Source: Muraenolepis orangiensis
Lineage: Eukaryota; Chordata; Actinopteri; Gadiformes; Muraenolepididae
Direction: 5' to 3'
NCBI GenBank assembly: GCA_027704905.1
Contig: CM051004.1
Span: forward strand, 9,626,010 to 9,690,009
DNA length: 64,000 bases
Shown: positions 23,620 through 35,175 of the stretch, in pieces
Position numbering within the stretch: position 1 is the stretch's first letter
Layout: every line of letters starts with the position of its first letter
Program-made: the position numbers and the translations under genes
The notes under the pieces: generated by a model
Told to the model about the DNA's origin: nothing
Database searches by the model: none
Seen by the model: only the letters and a program-made list of their open reading frames with translations

Positions 23620-25203
23620 ACCGTTTCCCCAGCCCTCGTCCAGGTAGCCACGCCCCCTATCACGTCCCGCATTCCTGTCACCGTTTCCCCAGCCCTCGTC
23701 CAGGTAGCCACGCCCCCTATCACGTCCCGCATTCATGTCACCGTTTCCCCAGCCCTCGTCCAGGTAGCCACGCCCCTATCACGTCCCGCATTCATGTCAC
23801 CGTTTCCCCAGCCCTCGTCCAGGTAGCCACGCCCCCTATCACGTCCCGCATTCATGTCACCGTTTCCCCAGCCCTCGTCCAGGTAGCCACGCCCCCTATC
23901 ACGTCCCGCATTCATGTCACCGTTTCCCCAGCCCTCGTCCAGGTAGCCACGCCCCCTATCACGTCCCGCATTCATGTCACCGTTTCCCCAGCCCTCGTCC
24001 AGGTAGCCACGCCCCCTATCACGTCCCGCATTCATGTCACCGTTTCCCCAGCCCTCGTCCAGGTAGCCACGCCCCCTATCACGTCCCGCATTCATGTCAC
24101 CGTTTCCCCAGCCCTCGTCCAGGTAGCCACGCCCCCTATCACGTCCCGCATTCATGTCACCGTTTCCCCAGCCCTCGTCCAGGTAGCCACGCCCCCTATC
24201 ACGTCCCGCATTCATGTCACCGTTTCCCCAGCCCTCGTCCAGGTAGCCACGCCCCCTATCACGTCCCGCATTCATGTCACCGTTTCCCCAGCCCTCGTCC
24301 AGGTAGCCACGCCCCCTATCACGTCCCGCATTCATGTCACCGTTTCCCCAGCCCTCGTCCAGGTAGCCACGCCCCCTATCACGTCCCGCATTCATGTCAC
24401 CGTTTCCCCAGCCCTCGTCCAGGTAGCCACGCCCCCTATCACGTCCCGCATTCATGTCACCGTTTCCCCAGCCCTCGTCCAGGTAGCCACGCCCCCTATC
24501 ACGTCCCGCATTCATGTCACCGTTTCCCCAGCCCTCGTCCAGGTAGCCACGCCCCCTTATCACGTCCCGCATTCATGTCACCGTTTCCCCAGCCCTCGTC
24601 CAGGTAGCCACGCCCCCTATCACGTCCCGCATTCATGTCACCGTTTCCCCAGCCCTCGTCCAGGTAGCCACGCCCCCTTATCACGTCCCGCATTCACGTC
24701 ACCGTTTCCCCAGCCCTCGTCCAGGTAGCCACGCCCCCTATCACGTCCCGCATTCATGTCACCGTTTCCCCAGCCCTCGTCCAGGTAGCCACGCCCCCTT
24801 ATCACGTCCCGCATTCATGTCACCGTTTCCCCAGCCCTCGTCCAGGTAGCCACGCCCCCTATCACGTCCCGCATTCATGTCACCGTTTCCCCAGCCCTCG
24901 TCCAGGTAGCCACGCCCCCTATCACGTCCCGCATTCATGTCACCGTTTCCCCAGCCCTCGTCCAGGTAGCCACGCCCCCTTATCACGTCCCGCATTCACG
25001 TCACCGTTTCCCCAGCCCTCGTCCAGGTAGCCACGCCCCCTATCACGTCTCGCATTCATGTCACCGTTTCCCCAGCCCTCGTCCAGGTAGCCACGCCCCC
25101 TTATCACGTCCCGCATTCATGTCACCGTTTCCCCAGCCCTCGTCCAGGTAGCCACGCCCCCTTATCACGTCCCGCATTCATGTCACCGTTTCCCCAGCCC
25201 TCG
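23620..25203. repeat. 60-bp minisatellite, 26 full copies plus a 19-bp partial
   Basis: The unit begins ACCGTTTCCCCAGCCCTCG and contains CCAGGTAGCCACGCCCCC and TATCACGTCCCGCATTCATG. One unit is 59 bp (one C lost, near 23774). Several units, all in the right half, are 61 bp (an extra T after CCCCC). Other changes are single bases, such as CATGTC to CACGTC and an early CCTGTC. Units 4-16 look identical by eye, which points to recent expansion or homogenisation. Because the unit is a multiple of three, long 20-residue-repeat frames exist on both strands. They are not evidence of a protein. Confidence 0.95.
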
Positions 25204-25260
25204 ATGGACATGAACTGGATTTATCTCTGATGGACTGGCTGGATACACAGGACATGATTA

Positions 25261-25629
25261 ATGCAGCCGATTGAGCTGAAGAGTTCGACACTGTGGGCGA
25301 CGAAGCTGCGGAAACAGCTGGAAACCACAGCAGGACGTGACCACGGCACACACGGCATCTTCACCTGCTGGATATCTCTACCGGAGAAGTTCAGCTGTCT
25401 CAGGAAAATTGCCTTGGCTTTGCTGACGGTCGTTGGCTCAACATATCTCCGTGAGCAGATCTTCTCACACAGGAAGAGCGTGCTCAACCCCTCTCCCGCA
25501 GTCGTCGTGACAACTGACCACTCCGAAGCTTGCGTGCAACTGAAAGTGACAAAGTACGATCCGCAGACAATGGAGCTCAGCAAAGGAGAGCGGGGCCAGG
25601 GATCCGTTGACTGGTCTGTTTATTTGTAG
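25261..25629 (+). pseudogene. C-terminal fragment of a hAT transposase (GTF2IRD2/ZBED-like type)
   Basis: 122 codons follow the minisatellite. They include ELKSSTLWATKLRKQLE, CWISLPEKFSCLRKIALALL, then VVGSTYLREQIFSHRKSVLN and VTTDHSEACVQLKVTKYDP. The 'GSTY-CEQIFSHMKS' signature is that of the hAT dimerisation region in vertebrate GTF2IRD2- and ZBED-like transposases. The usual Cys of 'YLCEQ' is Arg here. The N-terminal zinc finger and catalytic DDE segments are absent, apparently replaced by the tandem array. ATG 25261 follows a short decayed stretch, so the visible start need not be real. Confidence 0.75.
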
Positions 25630-26110
25630 CACACATGGCTTTGCCTAATGGAGCTCTTTGCCCCGGTCTTTTTCTTTTCTTATTAGACGTGAATATTTTC
25701 ATAAGCATAGCAGCATTGTTGTGTAGTGCTCATATATCATTTCAATGTTCTGATTATGGGAGACTTTTTTTTATTAAAAATGTTGCTATGTAGTTTGCCT
25801 ATATGCATGGAATAAAATCATAATTAAACTTAATGTTAACTTGAATGTTCACACTGATTAACAAGAACATTTAAAAATGGCACTTCATATCAAAAAGGTT
25901 GCCGACCCCTGCGCTAGACCATCTCCCCGTGTCGACCACACCACGTAACCTATCCTACCCTACCTTGTGTTTTTTGAGTTTGTGGAGATTTTTCAGAAAG
26001 ACATTTTCCGTTGTTTTGAGTGTCCGTGTCTCTTCTTCTGGGTTCTCTGGCACATTTGGCTCGCCGGTCTCGTTGGGTCCTACACACAGGGCACAAAGCA
26101 CCTCCACTGG

Positions 26111-29100
26111 ATCCGCAGGCCGTGTGTCCTGATTGCTCAGGGGGTTATAGGTGTGAATCTGACTCATGGCTGCTGTCACATGTGATCCTCCTCTCAGCGA
26201 TCGTGTCCCATCACTCTCTTACTCTACGAACTAGTCTGTATTTGACTCTAGCTTCTTCCCGAGACACACTAGCATGTTCACCCTTTCAGGTCACAGGCAG
26301 GACGCTGATTTGATTACAGTGATTACATTAGATATACGATAAGTTGCTCATGGGCAACTGCCGTAACGCTCTCTGCGTTATTATTATTATTACACATCTT
26401 TGGTTCCCTTATTAAAACCTACCTACCTGTGTGATAACCTGTGTAAGTTTGCAAAATATAATCAACCTTTTCCAACCTTGTAGCGGAAGCCCTTTAAACG
26501 CAAGGCTCATTTTAATTAGACACGCAGCGTCTCATCACTAGCGGAGCTCCGGTCCCACCTCAGAACCTGGGGGTCGCGCGTTGAAACGCCCTCCTGCTAC
26601 AACGCTAGTTACCTTTCCTTATGTTCCTCTGACCTAGAGACACCTGAGAGAAGGAAGTCTGCTGGATATTTTTGTGTGTGTGTGTGTGTGGAGAGATCAA
26701 AAATGTACACAATGTCCTCGGGGTGTGTGCTTGTCGAATACTAAGGGAAGAGGCACCTGTGTGACCTTCTGTTTTCAACGGGGGACGGGGGACAGGGGGC
26801 ATTGTGCACAAAATGGCTGACATTATCCTTGCTGTGGCTTCTCATGTTGCTCTGTATTTATCATATGTGTAAGAGACACCTATACTGGCAGACAATAGTA
26901 GTGTCTGGCAGGCAAGGCTGGCAAGTCTTTTGTGTGCCTCTATGTACCTAGCTCCATATTTAGTGTGTGTGTGTGTGTCAAGTGCACTGTTACAGATGTC
27001 CTTTCTCAACACACCCTCTACTTATTGGGGAGAAAGTTGTCCACAAATCACAGCATCCACACGCAGGAATCGGCAATCATCAGTCTGACCGGTATGCTGC
27101 CTTTAGCTTTAAGAGCTGCTTGGTCCCTGACTGGTTAGCTGACCTTAGCCGTTGGGGACAGATGTTGGCTGCCTGACCTTTGTTAAGAGTATGCTTCATG
27201 CATGTGTTGTGAACAAAAAAATCTGCAACATCGAATCTGTTTTAGCGAACAAAAATGACCGTGGATTCTACCATAGAAACTGTGGATTCTCGCTGAACTG
27301 TGTGATTCTTGGTTTTGTCAAGCATATTTTGCTGCTTTTTATGCATCAGTCATTTATTATATTGCTATTTTCCACTTAGCTGAATTTTGTATCTTATTGT
27401 TAAGTGAAAGTTATGTTACAGCAGCAACAATGAGCTATGAGCTAACAATGATGTTTTAGCTATAACCAGCCTTCTATTCTCTCTGTCCCACAAGCCAACA
27501 CGTTTTTAAACTGGTAATGCACTAATGCCCAAAAGATGTCCAGATGGTCTGGGCAGGAGGCCCCCTGTACTAATATTGTCCCTCTTCTCCTCGTAGTATT
27601 CCAAGGTGCGAAGTATGTGTTTGTGTAGGAGTACTTCTGTGATGTATGATGTATGAAATGCCGTGTGATAATGCTGCAAATCAATTTCCCCCACGGGGAC
27701 AAATTAAAGTATCTCAAGCCATAGTATCTCATGCCATATGCAACAAGTACAATGAAACGCTTACTCCCCATTCCCTCCCGCGGTGTGCTTTTCCTGTGAA
27801 AAAACAAGTAAAAAAAAACCAAAGTCAAATAAATAAACGGCGGGAGCTTTGAGAGACGCGTCAGCTCTCTTCCAGTTCCAGTTCCATCTCTAGTGCACGT
27901 CAAGATAGTGCATGTGAGGATTGTGCACGTTGTCTTGACAGCAACAGCTTCTTTCACACTTGTTTTGCAAATTAATTACTGGCTTTCTCATAAACACACA
28001 CACACACACACACATTTTTTTCCTCTTGCATAAATATCCTCCCGTCTTTCATGCTTTTATTTTTGGTTCAGCGATCTTGTTTAAGAGAAGCCCACACAGT
28101 TTCTATGGTAACGGCTATTTAAAAAGACTGTGGAGCCTGAATGTAACTCGAACTTCACATCGCATGACCACATCGATAAGCATCCAACTTTCCCGTTAAC
28201 ACAAAGAGCTCATGTGTTACTGCTACATTTCCCACCCTTTTCCGATGTTATTGACTTCCATCGGTCATTTCTTCGACTCTTTGTCATCTCCGGCTCTGTC
28301 CGAAAACAGCGCTCGAACATCCCTCCAAAGTATGCACCAAGTGTGAAAGACAGACTGATTAAGTAACCGACAGAAAAAGCAAGTACCATTTTCTCCGGCC
28401 TCCATGTTGCTCCCTACTTTTTACGAAACCCTGTTCTCCTGTTCAGAAAGGCGTACTCGTCTACTGGCAACTATTTATTTTTCTGCATACACACGCTAAT
28501 GGCCTCCTTTGGCCAAAACGCTGACTGAAGATGTTTTCCGCTCGTCAGTCTGTGAAGTCCCTCCACCGTTAGTTAGAGGACAGCCGCACTGTCTTAAGAA
28601 GTCCTTCTCGTCGAAAACCTAGAAGGTTCTGTGTTTGTGAAAAGGAGCTCTCTTCTCACATCTCTACCCGAGCTATAAATAAACTGCGGTGTTGTGTTGT
28701 GATAGCGAATATCACACTCCACGCCGCAAAGAATAAGGGATTCTTTGTGGCCGTGGCCAAGGCAGATATTTCTTCAATCCGCTATGGATTCTGGAAGGTT
28801 CTGCTAAAGATTCACACGTTGGCTTTCTTTATCTGTCTTCTTCACGTCTGCCCTCCCTTCACATAAAGTGCACACACCACACTAGTTTAGACACGTACAC
28901 ACACCACACACACGTACACACGCCCCTATATTATATATATATATAGTATTGTGGGTTCTATGAATATTTATTGAGGAAGGTTGTTGGTCCGCTATAGCCA
29001 CTTCGAAATGCTACAGAGAAGGCCTGATGGTCATGTGTCTGCACAGCCTGACGGTTATGGTAAATGAACACTTATTATTATGAGTCTACTTTTTGTCTGT

Positions 29101-30001
29101 CCTATTTTCAACCATCTAATCAGATTTAACTTGAGTGAGCATAGTACAGAGCGTGTTGATGGCTCATTAGCATGGTAACATCATCATGTTTCGGTCTTCC
29201 TGTACAGGCGTAATGTCAGACAAATTCACTTTCGAGAGGATACAATCGTTGTGTTTTTTGTTGTTGTTAAACATAAAGGTCATTGTTGTCTTGTTGCCAA
29301 TCATGGCTGCACAACTTTATTCAGGAGGGTTGAAATGTACAGATTTGTATCTCCTGTTAGGTATATTATTTTGACTCGATAAAGATGTTGTAATCGTCAG
29401 TATTGGTCGTGACAGAGCAGTTGTAACAACAACAAAAAAAAACCAGTTCCACCTAAAATGAGGGGGAGGCTGGATTTGTTTTGACCAACAAACGCAGTAC
29501 AATCCAAACTTTATTCTTTATTCCATATGGTCTGAATGTCCCGCAGATGTTCTGATATTGAGATATTCTTTGTCCTTCAACAAAGACCACACCAGTCGGA
29601 TGTGCCGTGAAATACCGCCATCTTGTTTTGTCCACAGAATTTTTGAATTTTTAGAACAATCATAAGTAATTCACATTTTACAATGACGTCGTGATAACAG
29701 TATTCTCAAAGTGACACATACAACGGGTTGTGCCGAGAGATGCTGGGGTAATGTAGTGACGACATTAGGCTGAGAGGACTGGCCTCTTTATTCTCCCAAG
29801 AAGATTGAGGGAAGAGGAAAGTCGAAGAAGAACCAGAGGGAGGTGCAGTCACCACATTCAGTGTCTTGAAAATAGAACACAGTGGCCTAGATTTGTGTTG
29901 GAGACAATGCAATGCCTGCTCAAACTGAAAATTGTACCAAACATATTTTGGGGGATTTGAGGTTTTTATTCTATACTTTTGTATGGATCTGTATTGTGCA
30001 G

Positions 30002-30003
<2 letters not shown>
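26111..30003. other. Spacer, 3.9 kb, no gene recognised
   Basis: Contains small (GT)n runs at 26672-26690 and 26961-26978, a (CA)n at 27996-28014 and a (TA)n patch at 28928-28945. ORFs up to 165 codons on the minus strand around 27460-27957 show no domain or codon pattern that I can support. No splice-flanked exon was convincing. Confidence 0.45.
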
Positions 30004-30037
<34 letters not shown>

Positions 30038-30038
30038 G
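30004..30038. repeat. (ATT)n microsatellite
   Basis: About eleven ATT units in AT-rich spacer. Confidence 0.88.
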
Positions 30039-31393
30039 TCAAACAGTCAATATTGCACTAGTTGAAACGATCGCAAAGCAAGTTTAGTGATTTTATGTAT
30101 TCAAGGCTTTTCAAATGTGTTCCTTAAATGTACCCCAACAACAAAAAATATCCATGAGGACGTTTTGTAACTTTGTGAGTAAAGTTGTGCGTTGAAGGAA
30201 TAAAATGCCAATCATACAATAATTCAGGCTATTGTTGTTTTGCCTCTAGTTTGGGACCAAGCTGCTAAGGAAAAAGGACAACAACAAGAAAGAGAGACAA
30301 TAAAACAATAGACCTTGCAACGTGATTAACTGAGTGCCTCCTCCGTCTGTGCACTGTGGTTCATTGATTGTTCACAGGATATGAACCTCACCATTCTCCA
30401 ATAGGAGCCAACACAAAAGAGCAGAACTTAGGAGAAGGACGCATAATAGTTGGAAGCAGCTCATAAGTGTCTTATTTACACACTTTGTATAATTAAATAA
30501 ATCGCAGGAAGGTGTTGTATCAAAATCAACAGTTTATTCAAGGCTCACATCATTGGGCTGAATGTAATGCCCATTAGCTTCCACACCCTAGGACTCCTAG
30601 GACCAGTACCCGTAGGCTGTGGCTGTCCACACAGATGCCATAAAGACATAAATCATCTAAATATTTCAATAAGCAACTGTATTGTTAACTTTGACAGAAA
30701 TTTAGTTGGTTTGGAAACTGTTGTTTTCCGTTCACCAGAAGTTGGCTAGAGGCTATTTTACATAATTTGGGTTTAAAAAAAATATCTCAACATGTTATTT
30801 AGAAGGGGATGGCCTAGATTAATTTTCCACAAGGTGTGCTGTCATTTTTAAGAATTCTATAAGACCATTGTAACTCAAATATAACATAACAAATGGGTTG
30901 ACAACACTATTTATATGGTACTTTTTCCAAACCATTATATGTGGTAGAAAAGTTAAGCTTGAATATATATATTTTAATTTCCTTTAGTGTGTTGTAGTGT
31001 GTTAGGTTATTATGCATAGTAAAGGTCTGCAAAGTTTAAAAACCTCAAAGTCAACTACAACGGGGGTTAATCTCACAGAGTGTGAGATTGTACCTCTCCT
31101 GAACTGTCTGCAGTTTGTTTGCAGACGTGCTTTACTTCCCATTACTTGATGATGTCATCATGTAACACGTTTGCCTAAGCCCTCTGTAGTTGTATTTCCA
31201 GCTGCACAGCACTTGAGGGGCCTGACCTTTAGTGTCAAGTGGTTGACAAATCACAACAGAGTTGGCCAGCTGACCAATCACAGCATACTCTTAGGTGTTG
31301 CAGCCATGTATCACATGATAATACTATTGTGTTTTTTGAACATTAAAGCATGTTAGTACCCCAGTGTTATGCTATTGTCTGCTTCAACTAATG
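30039..31393. other. Spacer, nothing recognised
   Basis: AT-rich sequence leading into a SINE tail. A near-palindrome around 31070-31090 ('TCTCACAGAGTGTGAGA') is the only small structure noted. Confidence 0.4.
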
Positions 31394-31469
31394 TACACCT
31401 TGTAAGTCGCTTTGGATAAAAGCGTCTGCCAAATGCCCTAAATGTAAATGTAAATGTAAATGTAAATGT
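31394..31469 (+). mobile_element. SINE/LINE 3' tail with (AAATGT)n end
   Basis: 'TGTAAGTCGCTTTGGATAAA' followed by AGCGTCTGCCAAATG is the widely shared 3' tail of fish SINEs and their partner LINEs. It ends in about five AAATGT units, the usual short tandem terminus. The upstream body was not recognised, so the copy is probably 5'-truncated or old. Confidence 0.75.
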
Positions 31470-31732
31470 TAACCTAATCTAGTGGAAGCCTCATTTATGT
31501 CAGAAAGAACTGCAAAATGACCATAACATGAGCCCTTTACCTGGACCACACAGAAAACACCCAATCGAGGGATTTCAAATCTCACCAAGTTACAGTGTGT
31601 GTCTTCTACGACTGTAAATTAATATTCTAAATTTGATTATATAATCAAACTATTTAATTTTTTTAATTGTGGAAAAAAAACAGCACTAACGCATCTTCCT
31701 TCTTCCTTGTGAGTTCTTGCTTGGGCCTGAGC

Positions 31733-31850
31733 CACTGCACTGAATACACTGCACTGAATACACTGCACTGAATACACTGCACTGAATACACTGCACTGAA
31801 TACACTGCACTGAATACACTGCACTGAATACACTGCACTGAATACACTGC
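31733..31850. repeat. 14-bp minisatellite, 8 copies plus partial
   Basis: Unit CACTGCACTGAATA starts at 31733 and recurs every 14 bp up to 31831, then a partial CACTGC runs straight into the 45-bp array. The copies look identical. Confidence 0.93.
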
Positions 31851-31852
31851 GG

Positions 31853-33727
31853 TCTGAGTCCTGTGTGTCTCGTGGTGTATACCTGCCCAGGAGAGGGTCT
31901 GAGTCCTGTGTGTCTAGCGGTGTATACCTGCCCAGGAGAGGGTCTGAGTCCTGTGTGTCTCGTGGTGTATACCTGCCCAGGAGAGGGTATGAGTCCTGTG
32001 TGTCTAGCGGTGTATACCTGCCCAGGAGAGGGTCTGAGTCCTGTGTGTCTCGTGGTGTATACCTGCCCAGGAGAGGGTCTGAGTCCTGTGTGTCTCGTGG
32101 TGTATACCTGCCCAGGAGAGGGTATGAGTCCTGTGTGTCTAGCGGTGTATACCTGCCCAGGAGAGGGTATGAGACCTGTGTGTCTAGCGGTGTATACCTG
32201 CCCAGGAGAGGGTATGAGACCTGTGTGTCTCGTGGTGTATACCTGCCCAGGAGAGGGTATGAGTCCTGTGTGTCTTGTGGTGTATACCTGCCCAGGAGAG
32301 GGTATGAGACCTGTGTGTCTCGTGGTGTATACCTGCCCAGGAGAGGGTATGAGTCCTGTGTGTCTCGTGGTGTATACCTGCCCAGGAGAGGGTATGAGTC
32401 CTGTGTGTCTCGTGGTGTATACCTGCCCAGGAGAGGGTATGAGTCCTGTGTGTCTAGTGGTGTATACCTGCCCAGGAGAGGGTATGAGTCCTGTGTGTCT
32501 CGTGGTGTATACCTGCCCAGGAGAGGGTATGAGTCCTGTGTGTCTAGTGGTGTATACCTGCCCAGGAGAGGGTATGAGTCCTGTGTGTCTAGCGGTGTAT
32601 ACCTGCCCAGGAGAGGGTATGAGTCCTGTGTGTCTCGTGGTGTATACCTGCCCAGGAGAGGGTATGAGTCCTGTGTGTCTAGCGGTGTATACCTGCCCAG
32701 GAGAGGGTATGAGTCCTGTGTGTCTAGCGGTGTATACCTGCCCAGGAGAGGGTATGAGTCCTGTGTGTCTCGTGGTGTATACCTGCCCAGGAGAGGGTAT
32801 GAGTCCTGTGTGTCTAGCGGTGTATACCTGCCCAGGAGACGGACTGAGACCTGTGTGTCTAGTGGTGTATACCTGCCCAGGAGACGGACTGAGACCTGTG
32901 TGTCTAGTGGTGTATACCTGCCCAGGAGACGGACTGAGACCTGTGTGTCTAGCGGTGTATACCTGCCCAGGAGACGGTATGAGTCCTGGGTGTCTCTAGC
33001 GGTGTATACCTGCCCAGGAGACGGTATGAGTCCTGTGTGTCTCGTGGTGTATACCTGCCCAGGAGAGGGTATGAGTCCTGGGTGTCTCTAGCGGTGTATA
33101 CCTGCCCAGGAGACGGTATGAGTCCTGTGTGTCTCGTGGTGTATACCTGCCCAGGAGAGGGTATGAGTCCTGTGTGTCTTGTGGTGTATACCTGCCCAAG
33201 AGAGGGTATGAGTCCTGTGTGTCTAGCGGTGTATACCTGCCCAGGAGAGGGTATGAGTCCTGTGTGTCTAGCGGTGTATACCTGCCCAGGAGAGGGTATG
33301 AGTCCTGTGTGTCTAGCGGTGTAGACCTGCCCAGGAGAGGGTATGAGTCCTGTGTGTCTAGCGGTGTATACCTGCCCAGGAGACTGTATGAGACCTGTGT
33401 GTCTAGCGGTGTATACCTGCCCAGGAGACTGTATGAGACCTGTGTGTCTAGTGGTGTATACCTGCCCAGGAGAGGGTATGAGTCCTGTGTGTCTAGCGGT
33501 GTAGACCTGCCCAGGATAGGGTATGAGTCCTGTGTGTCTTGTGGTGTATACCTGCCCAGGAGAGGGTATGAGTCCTGTGTGTCTCGTGGTGTATACCTGC
33601 CCAGGAGAGGGTATGAGTCCTGTGTGTCTAGCGGTGTAGACCTGCCCAGGAGAGGGTATGAGTCCTGTGTGTCTTGTGGTGTATACCTGCCCAGGAGAGG
33701 GTATGAGTCCTGTGTGTCTAGCGGTGT
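31853..33727. repeat. 45-bp minisatellite, about 41 copies
   Basis: The core unit contains GAGTCCTGTGTGTCT, GGTGTATACCTGCCCAGG and AGAGGGT. 'CTGTGTGTCT' recurs at 45-bp steps from 31861 to 33710, with two units near 32990 and 33085 lengthened by 2 bp (TCTCTAG). Variable sites include CGTGG/AGCGG/AGTGG/TGTGG, GGTCT/GGTAT, GAGAGG/GAGACGG/GAGACTG and TCCTG/ACCTG, giving a mosaic of unit types. The 45-bp period leaves several frames open for hundreds of codons; these are not genes. Confidence 0.95.
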
Positions 33728-34560
33728 TCCCAATGCACGAACATTCAAATGTTGTTTAGAAGTGTTGCCCTTGCTCTACAACAGTAAAAAGCTGGTAGAA
33801 AAAACGTGCGTTGGCAGTGTAGCTCTGATGTAAATGTAACACACAGACTTTTGATATGTGTACGTTGGTGAAAACTATTAATTTCTATTCAATGGTTCCA
33901 ACCTATCAGTTTTTTTAGAAGGAATAATCAAAACCCATATTTTGACAGCCCTAGTGTCTTCAGAAATATAACATGAGAAATGCCCTTTCAGGCTGACAGT
34001 ATAGTTGACGGTAAAGTTGACAGTATAGCGTCTTCAGTTAATTAAAAAAGCCTCAGATTGAGTTTTAAATGCCAGACAATTATTATGTGAAAATTGCAGC
34101 TTTACTGAACACAGGAATAATATACACTGAACTTTTTTAATATGAAACTAATGAAACTTTCTTTGTTGCAATTTTTACTATTTGCTTCTGACTGTAAACA
34201 TTTTTATGACATTTATCGGAAATGTAATCACAAGCCTAAATCATTGCCTTGTGAAGTTGTGTAGAAACTCAATGAAACGTTTAGCCGGTACATTTAAAAT
34301 GATGGACAACAGGATCTTAAAACTAAAAATAACCATAACATATCCCAGATGAATGTATCCACTATACAACAGAATATCTTGCCAGGAAAATGTCAAAAAG
34401 TATATTTATAGACATCTCAAAGGCAGCTAATAAAGTCTTTCGGGGTTGTGGTCTAAATCAATGTATATAACTTGTATATTAGACTGACTTGGACCCCAAA
34501 TAATTGTCATATACGTACAAATGCACAAGGCGGGTTTTCATGCAGTAATGTAAGTCGTTT
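33728..34560. other. Spacer, nothing recognised
   Basis: AT-rich sequence between the minisatellite and the LINE fragment. Confidence 0.45.
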
Positions 34561-35175
34561 TTGGAGCACCAGGAAAGGAGGGACACCTACGTCAGACTGC
34601 TGTTTGACTACAGCTCGGCGTTCAACACCATCGTTCCCTCCAAGCTGGTCCTGAAACTGAGGTACCTAGGTCTGGGCGCCCCCATCTGTAACTGGATTAT
34701 GGACTTCCTGACGGGAAGGCCTCAAGTGGTGAAGATTGGGAGCAACAGCTCATCCACTCTGATCCTCAACACCGGAGCACCCCAAGGCTGCTGCTCAGCC
34801 TGGCTGTACTCGCTGTACACACATGACTGTACTGCCACGCACAGCAATAATCTGATTATCATGTTTGCAAACGACACCACAGTCATCAGCCTGATAAGCG
34901 AGGGCGACGAAACATACAGAGTACGTACAGAGATGAGATAGTCCGGCTGACGCGATGGTGCATGGACAACAGCCTCGCACTGAATGTCAGCAAGACTAAG
35001 TAGCTCATCGTGGACTTCAGGAGCCACCGGGGCACCCACTCCACCATCAGCCTGGACGGGACACCGTGGAAGTCGTCAACTGCTTCCGTTTCCTTGGGCT
35101 AAAGATTTCCGACAACCTGGCCTGGAAAAGCAACACAGAGGCACACCAGCGCCTCTATGCCCTGTGGTGCCTCAG
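34561..35175 (+). pseudogene. LINE reverse transcriptase fragment, left of the Gypsy insertion
   Basis: Begins mid-domain with TYVRLLFDYSSAFNTIVP, then GAPQGC and MFANDTTVISLI, where the usual F-A-D-D has become F-A-N-D. A frameshift near 34920 separates it from RWCMDNSLALNVSKTK, which is followed by a TAG, then LIVDFRSHRG. It breaks off at CTCAG (35171-35175), where the Ty3/Gypsy element is inserted, and resumes at 39890. The family is L2-like, related to the fragments at 59.2 and 62.1 kb. It is non-functional. Confidence 0.82.

Larger units (their letters stand above)
23093..25912 (+). mobile_element. 2.8-kb hAT-type transposon carrying a minisatellite
   Basis: The left end CAGGGATCGGCAACCTT and the right end, read on the minus strand as CAGGGGTCGGCAACCTT, differ at one base in 17. 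The flanks CTCTAGAC (23085-23092) and CGCTAGAC (25913-25920) are an 8-bp target duplication with one mismatch. The related unsplit LTR copy reads CTCTGGAC at the same point, an independent empty site. Inside are a left region of about 500 bp, the 60-bp minisatellite, and the C-terminal part of a transposase. No catalytic core remains. A GCACGCGTGC palindrome lies just inside the left end. Confidence 0.88.
22895..26110 (+). mobile_element. LTR-like direct repeat, copy 2, split by a hAT element
   Basis: Left part 22895-23092 and right part 25921 to about 26110 align with copy 1 and extend beyond its truncated end. The break lies at CTCTAGAC, where the hAT element is inserted. The 13-bp inverted repeat is conserved (22919-22931 and 22964-22976). 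The right boundary is approximate because copy 1 lacks that end. Confidence 0.6.

Noticed and set aside
23562..24728. 388-codon plus-strand ORF with 20-residue repeats, and a 279-codon minus-strand counterpart
   Set aside because: Both arise because the 60-bp minisatellite unit is divisible by three and lacks stops. There is no domain, and length variants shift the frame.
27460..27957. 165-codon minus-strand ORF
   Set aside because: It has no domain, its composition is that of random sequence, and it has no supporting context.
31863..33091. 378- and 408-codon ORFs with Cys-Pro repeats
   Set aside because: They are products of the 45-bp minisatellite, open in more than one frame at once. Two 2-bp insertions break them.
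23620..33727. Tandem arrays as CRISPR
   Set aside because: Units are contiguous with no unique spacers, and the DNA is eukaryotic.
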